From the NCBI GenBank assembly GCA_031177765.1, contig JAPSKH010000003.1, forward strand, positions 1-64,000: DNA of 64,000 nucleotides. The letters run 5' to 3'. A program made the translations under genes and the position numbers. This document shows, piece by piece, positions 56,619 through 64,000 of this stretch; position 1 is the first letter of the stretch, and every line of letters starts with the position of its first letter. The notes under the pieces are model-generated. The model was not told the origin of the DNA. It ran no database searches and was given only the letters and a program-made list of their open reading frames with translations. This DNA is from Microbacterium sp. (GTDB lineage Bacteria > Actinomycetota > Actinomycetes > Actinomycetales > Microbacteriaceae).

Positions 56619-57146
56619 TTACAGGTGGTCGGCGAACCGATCCACGAGGCGCAGGAGCGTCGGCAGGCCGCGGGATGACGCGTGTCCGTCCGTCAGGCGC
56701 TCGATGACCGGCGTGGCATTGCCCTCGCCCTCGCGCTCGTTGCGCACCAGGGCCCAGCCGCGACCGGCGTCGACGACCACGCAGCGGCGCACGGCGGCTT
56801 GTTCGATGACATCCCGGCTGCGGCGGTCGATCACGTCGCCATGGTGCAGCGTGAGCTCGAAACGGCGGGCGGCGGCCGCCGCTCGGCGGGCGTCGACGAC
56901 CGCGACGAGCTCGTCGAACGCCATCGCGAAGGCATCGCGTTCGAGACCCGTCCGCGCCGCGATCGACGCGATGACCGTCTCGAGCACGAGGGCGGGATCT
57001 TCGGCTTCGAAGAGCACGGTGCCGTTGCTCTGGAACAGGACGGCGCCGGGGCATCCGGCATCCGCGAAGGCCCCCACGATGTCGGCGGTGGAGGGGTGAC
57101 CGCGCTGGCCCTGGTTGACGTTCCTCAGGAACGCGACGTACCTCAT
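56619..57146 (-). CDS. DUF1697 protein
   Basis: MRYVAFLRNVNQGQRGHPSTADIVGAFADAGCPGAVLFQSNGTVLFEA. Confidence 0.92.
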   Translation of the reverse strand: MRYVAFLRNVNQGQRGHPSTADIVGAFADAGCPGAVLFQSNGTVLFEAEDPALVLETVIASIAARTGLERDAFAMAFDELVAVVDARRAAAAARRFELTLHHGDVIDRRSRDVIEQAAVRRCVVVDAGRGWALVRNEREGEGNATPVIERLTDGHASSRGLPTLLRLVDRFADHL

Positions 57147-57223
57147 GGCATGACCGTAGCCCCGGCGTCCGACGCGACGGATGTCGGCCGGGCGCCGGCG
57201 CTAGCGCATCTGGTGCAACCTCA

Positions 57224-58411
57224 CTACGCGGCGGCTTCGCGCTCCTCCATGTGCGCGTCGAGCGCCCGCCCCATGCGCAGGACGGCTTCCCGCAGCAGCG
57301 GGCGAGGGAGAGCGAACACGAAGCGGGTGTGACCGATCGCGGCCTCTCCGCACGCGGCGCCGTCGGTCATCGCGACGCCGGCGTTCTCGCGGAACCACTC
57401 GCCCAGATCGCCTTCCAATCCGTAGTCGCGGAAGTCGATGAGTGCGATGTAGGTGCCCTCCGGAAGGGTCATGCGGGCGCGCGGCAGGTGCTCCGCGACC
57501 AGGTCGGCCAGCAGACGACGGTTGCCGTCGAGGTAGTCCACGACGTTGTCGAGCCACTGGGCGCCGGCGGAGTACGCCGCCGTGTTCGCCAGGACGCCGA
57601 GCGTCGAGGTGCCGTGTCCGGCCCACATGCCGAAGGATTCCCAGGCCTCGGCGTCGGCGTCGTTCGACAGGATCACCTGCGCACACTTCAGGCCCGCGAG
57701 GTTCCACGCCTTGGAGGCGGATGCCGCGGTGATGGTGTGAGACGCCGCCTGTTCCGACACGGATGCGTAGGGGATGTGCTGTGCGGGTCGATAGACGATC
57801 GGCGCGTGGATCTCGTCGGAGAACACGCGCCCTCCCTTCGCGGCGACGACATCGGCGAGGGCGAGGAGCTCGTCGCGGCGGAACACGGTGCCGAGCGGAT
57901 TGTGCGGGTTGCACAGGACGACCATCCCGGCGCCCTCGTCGAAGGCGCGGGCGATCGCCTCGAGGTTCATCGTCATGCGTCCGTCGACCTCGATGCTCGG
58001 CACCTCGATCACCTCGCGCCCGTGCAGCTGGGGGACGAAAAGGAACGGCATGTACGCCGGCGTGGGAACGATCACGGCGCTGCCCGGCGCGGTGAACTTC
58101 TCGAGCGCGAGCTCGAAGGCGGCGATGACGTCGGGAACGTGGTGCACCCGCTCCGCAGGCACCGCCCATCCGTAGCTGTCGGTGTACCAGGAGGCGGTCG
58201 CCTCCGACATGTCACGAGCGACCTGCTGAGGCAGATATCCGGTCAGTCCGCGGTCGAGCGTGTCCTTGAGCGCCTCGCTCACGGCGGGGGCCAGTCCGAA
58301 GTCCATCTCGGCGACCCAGGCGCCGATCGTGTCGGGGAACGTCGTCCACTTGACGCTTCCGGCGTCCCTGAGATCGGCGGCGGAGATGGCGTCGAAGTCC
58401 TGCTGCAGCAC
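57224..58411 (-). CDS. MalY/PatB-type PLP-dependent C-S lyase/aminotransferase
   Basis: KWTTFPDTIGAWVAEMDFGLAP, SDEIHAPIVYRPAQHIPYASVSEQAASHTITAASASKAWNLAGLKCAQ. Confidence 0.95.
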   Translation of the reverse strand: MLQQDFDAISAADLRDAGSVKWTTFPDTIGAWVAEMDFGLAPAVSEALKDTLDRGLTGYLPQQVARDMSEATASWYTDSYGWAVPAERVHHVPDVIAAFELALEKFTAPGSAVIVPTPAYMPFLFVPQLHGREVIEVPSIEVDGRMTMNLEAIARAFDEGAGMVVLCNPHNPLGTVFRRDELLALADVVAAKGGRVFSDEIHAPIVYRPAQHIPYASVSEQAASHTITAASASKAWNLAGLKCAQVILSNDADAEAWESFGMWAGHGTSTLGVLANTAAYSAGAQWLDNVVDYLDGNRRLLADLVAEHLPRARMTLPEGTYIALIDFRDYGLEGDLGEWFRENAGVAMTDGAACGEAAIGHTRFVFALPRPLLREAVLRMGRALDAHMEEREAAA

Positions 58412-58617
58412 GGGTTTTCCTTCCGTCGGAGGCGCGTCGGCATTGGAGGCAACGGCGGCCGACCCCGCCGCCATTCCCACGCCGACGCGTAGGGTCCTGA
58501 CACTACCGACGGCTCCCGACGCCGCATGCACGTCCGGTGGGCGACACGGCGCCGAGCCCGTGCGCCCGACGGAGCACGGCTTGGCGGCTGCGTGCGGGCG
58601 TGCATTACTCTGGTGCC

Positions 58618-58757
58618 GTGCTCACGCAGCGGCGATTTCGGAACCCCCGGCCGGGTTATGGCCGCGGGGTCGACGCGCGCTCGTAGCACGAGGTCTCCGC
58701 AGGTACGGCCGGGGGAAGTTCTCATCCTTCGCGAATTTGCCATCGACCTGGAGACCT
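58618..58757 (+). promoter_or_regulatory. Structured leader of the PheRS-like gene with small upstream ORF
   Basis: Small ORF MLTQRRFRNPRPGYGRGVDARS-stop (58618-58686); 8-bp inverted repeat AGGTCTCC (58691-58698)/GGAGACCT (58750-58757) covering the SD GGAG. Confidence 0.5.
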
Positions 58758-58761
58758 TCTC

Positions 58762-59880
58762 ATGTCGCATGCCGACTATCTGACTGTTGACCAACTCTGC
58801 CGTGCGCTGAAGCTGCGTGACCTCACCGATCCTGCTCAGGGTGCGCACGCCATTCAGGCCCTTCTCGATTCCGCCGTGCACGCGCTGCGGTCCGAATGGG
58901 GTAGCACCGTCCGCTCTGTGCGCAACGCTCCGCTCGTGCCGGTGCGCGAGAACTATGATCGGCTCGGCTACGACCCCGGTGATGTCACCCGTGCCCGTCG
59001 ATATACCCGCTACATCAGCCCGACGGTGATGCTTCGCAGCCACACGAGCGCCGACCTTCCGCGTGCCCTCGAGGACTACGCGGGACGGAACGAAGTCGAT
59101 GAGCTGATCGTGGCCCCCGGGCTCGTCTATCGGCGCGACGCCGTCGATCGCACCCACGTGGGGGAGCCGCACCAGGTAGATCTCTGGCGCATTCGCAGCA
59201 CTCCGGATACCAGCGACGACGACATGGTCACGATGATCGGCTGCCTGGTCGACGCGCTGCTTCCGGGCGCGCAGTGGAGGACGACCGATGTCACGCACCC
59301 CTACACGGTGCGCGGACGGCAGATCGACGTGCTCCACGCTGGCGAATGGCTCGAGCTCGCCGAGTGCGGGCGCATTCATCCTGATGTGCTGCGCGGGTCC
59401 GGCCTCGACCCCGAGCGGTGGTCCGGCCTCGCGCTCGGGATGGGATTGGAGCGCGCTCTGATGCTGCGCAAAGGCATCCCCGACATCCGATATCTACGGG
59501 CGAAGGACCCCCGCGCCGCCGCGCAGATGCTCACCCTGCAGCCGTGGCAACACGTATCGCCTCTGCCTGCAGCTCGGCGCGACATTTCGGTCGTCGTGGC
59601 GGCAGAAGAGGACGAGGAGACTCTCGGGGACCGCGTCCGCAACGCACTCGGCGACGATGCCGATGTCATCGAGCGCGTCGAAGTGCTCAGCTGCACCGCG
59701 CACGAGGAACTGCCCGAGGCGGCGCGCTCCCGGCTCGGCACACAACACGGTCAGGTCAACATCCTGTTGCGGATCGTGCTGCGCCCCATCGACCGCACAC
59801 TCACCTCGCACGAAGCGAACGCTATCCGCAACTCGATCTATCGAGCCGTGCACCAAGGACCGGTGCTGGAACTGATCTGA
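58762..59880 (+). CDS. Monomeric phenylalanyl-tRNA synthetase-like protein: PheS catalytic core fused to C-terminal FDX-ACB (PheT B8-like) domain
   Basis: LRSHTSADLPRAL, APGLVYRRDAVDRTHVGEPHQVD (motif 2), SGLALGMGLERALMLRKGIPDIRYL (motif 3), ARRDISVVVAAEED...RIVLRPIDRTLTSHEANAIRNSIYRAV (FDX-ACB). Confidence 0.92.
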   Translation: MSHADYLTVDQLCRALKLRDLTDPAQGAHAIQALLDSAVHALRSEWGSTVRSVRNAPLVPVRENYDRLGYDPGDVTRARRYTRYISPTVMLRSHTSADLPRALEDYAGRNEVDELIVAPGLVYRRDAVDRTHVGEPHQVDLWRIRSTPDTSDDDMVTMIGCLVDALLPGAQWRTTDVTHPYTVRGRQIDVLHAGEWLELAECGRIHPDVLRGSGLDPERWSGLALGMGLERALMLRKGIPDIRYLRAKDPRAAAQMLTLQPWQHVSPLPAARRDISVVVAAEEDEETLGDRVRNALGDDADVIERVEVLSCTAHEELPEAARSRLGTQHGQVNILLRIVLRPIDRTLTSHEANAIRNSIYRAVHQGPVLELI

Positions 59881-59919
59881 GGTTCCGCGGCGGTCGGAAT
59901 CTCGGCTCCGACCCTCCCG

Positions 59920-60687
59920 TTATGCGGCCGCGTGCGGGTCGTGCGCGTTGAGCGTCGCTACGACGGTCGCGTAGTCGCCGCGCGCCTCGCCGTATCGCAG
60001 GAACTTCACGCGTTCGACCTGCACCTCCGTCACGTCGGGATCGTCGCGCAGGATCCGCATGACCTCGTCGGCGAAGTCGTCCAGCGGCATCGCGAAGGCG
60101 CTGCCGCGCTGGCCGGGCAGCAGGTCGGTGGCGACCGACGGCGGCTCGAGTTCCACGACGCGCACCGATGTGCCGGCCAGTTGGAGGCGCAGCGACTCGC
60201 TCAGCATATGGATGGCGGCCTTGCTGGCGTTGTAGCTCGGCGTGACGCGCAGCGGTGCGAACGCGAGGCCGGACGAGACGGTCATGATGGTGGCATCCGG
60301 CTGCCGGCGCAGCTGCTCGATGAATGCCCCGATGAGGCGGATCGGGCCGAGGATATTGGTCGTCACGGTGTCCTCGGCGGACTCGAGGAAGCCGGCCGAA
60401 GTCGTCCAGTCCTCGAGGCGCATGATCCCGGCCATCGTCACGAGCACGTTGAGATGCGGGTGGCGCGCGATGACCTCGGATGCGGCGGCCCTGATGGAGG
60501 CGGCATCCGTCGTGTCGATCCGAACAGTGTCGATACCGGGATGCTGCGCCGCGATCTCGTCGAGCAGCTCCCGGCGGCGCCCGCCGACGATGACGGTGTT
60601 GCCGGCCTCGTGCAGGCGCTCGGCGAGGGCCAGGCCGATGCCGCTGGTGGCACCGGGGATGAAGATGGTGTTTCCGCTGATTCGCAT
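59920..60687 (-). CDS. SDR family oxidoreductase
   Basis: MRISGNTIFIPGATSGIGLALAERLHEAGNTVIVGGRR, YNASKAAIHMLSESLRLQL. Confidence 0.96.
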   Translation of the reverse strand: MRISGNTIFIPGATSGIGLALAERLHEAGNTVIVGGRRRELLDEIAAQHPGIDTVRIDTTDAASIRAAASEVIARHPHLNVLVTMAGIMRLEDWTTSAGFLESAEDTVTTNILGPIRLIGAFIEQLRRQPDATIMTVSSGLAFAPLRVTPSYNASKAAIHMLSESLRLQLAGTSVRVVELEPPSVATDLLPGQRGSAFAMPLDDFADEVMRILRDDPDVTEVQVERVKFLRYGEARGDYATVVATLNAHDPHAAA

Positions 60688-60787
60688 GCTCCGAGTCTTC
60701 GAGCCGCGCGAACGGCGCTCCAGAGAGCGCTGATCGGGGGAGTGGCGATCCCTGGATGCCGTGGCGCCGCGCGAGCAGGATGGGTGC

Positions 60788-61651
60788 ATGGATCGCGAAG
60801 CCCTCGCCGAGTTCCTCCGCACGCGCCGCGAGCGGCTGCAGCCGGCCGACGTCGGGCTGAGCTCCGGCGCGCGGCGGCGTGCGCCCGGACTGCGACGCGA
60901 GGAGGTCGCGCAACTCGCCCTCATGTCGGCGGACTACTACACCCGCCTCGAGCAGCAGCGGGGGCCTCAGCCCAGCACGCAGATCCTCGCATCACTCGCC
61001 CGGGCGCTGCGGCTCACCGCCGACGAGCGCGACTATCTCTACCGGATGGCGGGGCAGCCGGCTCCTGATCGCCTCCGTCCCGCGGGACACGTCGCACCCG
61101 CGCTGCAGCGGGTGTTCGATCGCCTCTCCGACACTCCGGCGCTCATCATCTCGAATCTGGGTGAGACGCTCGTGCAGAATCCGCTCGCAGCCGCGCTGCT
61201 CGGCGATCACGTGGGGGCGTCGGGCTGGGAGCGGTTCGAGCCGTGGCGCTGGTTCGTGAACCCGGATGCCGAACGCCGCCGCTACCCGGAGCACGACCGC
61301 CCGCGTCAGAGCCGGGCGCTGGTCGCGGGCCTTCGAGCGGCGTACGGGGCGATGGGGCCGTCGTCACTGGCCGGTGAGCTGGTGGCAGAGCTGTCGAAAC
61401 GAAGCGCGGAGTTCCGGCAGCTGTGGGACCGGCAGGAGGTCGCCCAGCGCTTCGCCGACCACAAGGTCCTGGTCCACCCCGAGATCGGACCGATCGAGGT
61501 CGACTGCCAGGTCCTGTTCACCGAGGACCGTTCCCAGGCGCTGCTCGTGCTGACACCGGAGCCGCGGAGCGAGGACGAGGAGAGGATCCGGCTGCTGGGA
61601 GTGCTCGGGGTGCAGCGATTCGCCACGGGCGAGAAGACTGCGGCGCCGTAG
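60788..61651 (+). CDS. XRE family regulator with MmyB-like ligand-binding domain
   Basis: EFLRTRRERLQPADVGLSSGARRRAPGLRREEVAQLALMSADYYTRLEQQRGPQPS. Confidence 0.96.
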   Translation: MDREALAEFLRTRRERLQPADVGLSSGARRRAPGLRREEVAQLALMSADYYTRLEQQRGPQPSTQILASLARALRLTADERDYLYRMAGQPAPDRLRPAGHVAPALQRVFDRLSDTPALIISNLGETLVQNPLAAALLGDHVGASGWERFEPWRWFVNPDAERRRYPEHDRPRQSRALVAGLRAAYGAMGPSSLAGELVAELSKRSAEFRQLWDRQEVAQRFADHKVLVHPEIGPIEVDCQVLFTEDRSQALLVLTPEPRSEDEERIRLLGVLGVQRFATGEKTAAP

Positions 61652-61735
61652 CCGCACCGATCGGTGAGACGGGAACCTGCTCGCACACCGAGTCAACCCG
61701 GGCCGAGCGTGAACCGTACGGGTTAGTGTCGGCGG

Positions 61736-62197
61736 ATGGCCGAGGCATCCGAGTTCTGGCGCGACGCGGGCATCATCCTGGGATGGAATCCGAATCTCTG
61801 GAATGAATGGCCGGGGTCGTACGCCGCCGTGGTCAGGGGCGTGTGCGGCGGGGAGCCCTACGTGACGCAGTGGTCGATCGGCTCGCGACGCTCCGTGGAC
61901 CTGGGCACCGACGCCTGGCTGCTGCGGCAGGGTGGGTCGTACGGGATCATCGGCCACGGCACGGTCGTCTCCGACCCCTATCAGGACGCTCACTTCGCCG
62001 ACCCGCGCAAGCCGGCGACCTTCGTCGACGTCGCGTTCGACGGGCTGGTCGTGGAAGATCACCGGATCCCGCGCGACCTGCTCGAGGTGGTCGTGCCCGA
62101 GGTCGCGTGGCGGTTCCAGTTCCGGTCCGGCAACCGGATCGCCCCGGAGCCCAACCGGCGGCTGCGAGACCTGTGGCAGGAGACGCTCGCCGACTGA
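61736..62197 (+). CDS. Standalone EVE/PUA-like domain protein
   Basis: IILGWNPNLWNEWPGSY...WSIGSRRSVDLGTDAWLLRQGGSYGIIGHGTVVSDPYQDAHFADPRKPATFVDVAFD; resembles N-terminal domains found before HNH in modified-DNA restriction proteins. Confidence 0.65.
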   Translation: MAEASEFWRDAGIILGWNPNLWNEWPGSYAAVVRGVCGGEPYVTQWSIGSRRSVDLGTDAWLLRQGGSYGIIGHGTVVSDPYQDAHFADPRKPATFVDVAFDGLVVEDHRIPRDLLEVVVPEVAWRFQFRSGNRIAPEPNRRLRDLWQETLAD

Positions 62198-62290
62198 GGG
62201 AGGGCGCCACGGCGGTCCCGCACACGACTCCTCCACCGGATGAACGCGGTGCTGCATTCCCACCGTCGCCGACCGCGCACGAGGAATGTC

Positions 62291-62308
62291 GTACATATGT
62301 TCTAAAGT
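62291..62308 (+). promoter_or_regulatory. Near-consensus actinobacterial SOS box overlapping the DUF222 promoter
   Basis: GTACATATGTTC (one mismatch to GAAC-N4-GTTC) followed by TAAAGT -10-like hexamer, 7 bp before ATG. Confidence 0.55.
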
Positions 62309-62314
62309 CGAATC

Positions 62315-63586
62315 ATGTTCGACGTACCGGCGCATCCGCACTCAGGGATGCTGGACGCGCTGGACGAAGTCGCCGAGGCGGACGTGATGATGACGTCCCT
62401 GGCAGCCCGCCGGCTGCACAAGATCGACGTCCTCCGCCGCGAGGCGCTCGCCGATGCCGCTCGTCATGGACGAGAACTCACCGAGGTGATCGAGCGGGGC
62501 GTCCGCTTGGAGCTGGCCGCACGCCTGCGGATCACCGAGCACGTGGCGGGTCGGCTCATCCGCTATGCGTCGGCGCTGACGCACGATTACCCGGCCGTCA
62601 TGGCCTCCTTCCGGCTGGCCCGGATGACTCAGCAGCATGCGGAGCTGCTCGTGGACGGGTTCGATCAACTCGAGCCAGACCTCCGCGACCGGCTGCTCCC
62701 CGAAGCGATCGACCTCGCCGAGGCGCATCCGGTCGGCAGCTTCCGTCGAGAGCTGAAGAAGATGATCGACGCGGCTCGCGCCGTCACGCTCGCCCAGCGC
62801 CATGAAGAGGCGCTCTCGGCACGTCGATTCGTCGTGGAGCCGGACGCCGACGGCATGTCATGGCTGCATGCCTACGTGCCATCGGTCGAGGCTCGCGCGA
62901 TCGAGACGCGGATCACCGCCGAGGCGAAGGCTCTTCTCAACGATGAGAGCGAGACCCGCACCCTCCACCAGGCGCGGGCGGACGTCCTGTGCGATCTTCT
63001 CATCGACGGCGAGACGTCGTATCGCACGCCCGAATCCCGCGGAATCAAAGCCACCGTGGTCGTCACCGTGCCCGCACTTGCGCTGTTGGCGACAGGGGAT
63101 GCGGAACGGGATGCCGCCGGCCTGGCGCCGGCCGTCGTGGAGGGGGTCGGGCCGATTCCGCTCGCTCGTGCCAAGGAACTGTGCGGCAGCGCAGACGGCT
63201 GGATGCGGGTCCTCACCCATCCTGAGACCGGTGCCGTCCTCTCGGTGGGCCGGGAGCAGTACCGGCCGCCCGCCGCGCTGGCGCGGATCGCGAAATGGCG
63301 TGCCGACAGGTGCATGGCACCCGGATGCGGCATCCCGGCCAGCCGATGCGAGATCGATCACACGATCGCATGGGAGGACGGCGGCCACACCTCGCTCGAC
63401 AATCTCGCGCCTCTCTGCAAAGGGCACCACACTGTCAAGCACCACGGCGGGTGGCGGGTGAGACAGGTGCCCGACAGCGGTGGCGCCTTGGAGTGGACCT
63501 CCCCGGCGGGGCGACAGTACGTGGTGCAGCCGGAACGACCAGTGCCGGTGTTCCGGCCATCCCACGCTGGTGACGCCCCCTTCTGA
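62315..63586 (+). CDS. DUF222 / 13E12-type HNH endonuclease
   Basis: C-terminal RCMAPGCGIPASRCEIDHTIAWEDGGHTSLDNLAPLCKGHHTVKHHGGW. Confidence 0.97.
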   Translation: MFDVPAHPHSGMLDALDEVAEADVMMTSLAARRLHKIDVLRREALADAARHGRELTEVIERGVRLELAARLRITEHVAGRLIRYASALTHDYPAVMASFRLARMTQQHAELLVDGFDQLEPDLRDRLLPEAIDLAEAHPVGSFRRELKKMIDAARAVTLAQRHEEALSARRFVVEPDADGMSWLHAYVPSVEARAIETRITAEAKALLNDESETRTLHQARADVLCDLLIDGETSYRTPESRGIKATVVVTVPALALLATGDAERDAAGLAPAVVEGVGPIPLARAKELCGSADGWMRVLTHPETGAVLSVGREQYRPPAALARIAKWRADRCMAPGCGIPASRCEIDHTIAWEDGGHTSLDNLAPLCKGHHTVKHHGGWRVRQVPDSGGALEWTSPAGRQYVVQPERPVPVFRPSHAGDAPF

Positions 63587-63713
63587 CGCGTCGCCCATCA
63601 CGACCGAGTCCTGACCAGCGCGGAAGGCAGCCGGCCGACGATGAAGCGTCGGGCCGGGGAGAGCATCTTCGGCGGGGGAGGCGGCGTCCGTAGCGCGGCG
63701 CTACGCTGACGGC

Positions 63714-64000
63714 GTGCACCGGATCTTCACCACGAGCTTCGCCTCGGTCTACCCGCACTACGTGACGAAGGCGGAGCGCAAGGGGCGCTCGCAGGCGGAG
63801 CTCGACCATGTGATCCAGTGGCTCACGGGCTTCGACGACGCCGAGCTGCGAAGACACATCGACGAGCACACGAGCTTCGAGGACTTCTTCGCCGCCGCAG
63901 ACCTCAACCCGAACGCGTCTCTCATCACCGGGGTCGTCTGTGGCATGCGCGTCGAGACCATCGAGGACCCCCTCATGCAGAAGATCCGCTACCTCGACAA
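63714..64000 (+). CDS. DUF2200 protein (3'-truncated by window end)
   Basis: Hand translation [96 protein letters not shown]; absent from ORF track because it runs off the window. Confidence 0.93.
   Translation, partial: MHRIFTTSFASVYPHYVTKAERKGRSQAELDHVIQWLTGFDDAELRRHIDEHTSFEDFFAAADLNPNASLITGVVCGMRVETIEDPLMQKIRYLD

Noticed and set aside
58618-58760. T-box riboswitch before the PheRS-like gene
   Set aside because: No recognisable T-box consensus (AGGGTGGnACCGCG-like) or specifier stem seen; kept only as an SD-hairpin/uORF hypothesis
1-64000. tRNA, rRNA, IS elements, prophage or integrative element boundaries
   Set aside because: No CCA-ended cloverleaf, rRNA core sequences, transposase/integrase ORFs or long terminal repeats recognised; would need tRNAscan-SE and ISfinder to exclude fully

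Overview
This is a high-GC actinobacterial chromosomal window. Codon usage, LAxTG sortase motifs, frequent GTG/TTG starts and gene content suggest Microbacteriaceae, probably Microbacterium (inference). I support about 65 genes and no rRNA, tRNA, CRISPR, IS element or phage module. Main blocks: HerA-like helicase; MobA-like protein with an apparent moaC relic; cydABDC behind a double FadR/GntR-type operator; Dps; amidase; a 1333-aa TIG-repeat LAxTG surface protein; a DUF2975/HTH pair behind a perfect 16-bp inverted repeat; zinc alcohol dehydrogenase; osmoprotectant ABC transporter; two PadR genes; UbiB-like kinase; desaturase; cold-shock protein; CtaG-like/DUF2243/GT2 operon; a wall-anchored tandem class-A beta-lactamase-fold protein; msrA preceded by an internally deleted msrB; TetR/DUF4386; secreted HNH nuclease; a PuuR-like/agmatinase/NCS1 permease/cyclase/AKR cluster; a SipW-type signal peptidase with three exported proteins; SigJ-like sigma factor/YciI; MalY-type lyase; a monomeric PheRS-like protein; EVE-like protein; DUF222-HNH; DUF2200 (partial). 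The most interesting candidate is the PheRS-like ligase at 58762-59880. It has a PheS catalytic core fused to a C-terminal FDX-ACB domain, altered amino-acid-pocket residues, and a structured leader that could occlude its ribosome-binding site. Second are two apparent internal-deletion relics (moaC, msrB), each overlapping the start codon of the gene downstream.
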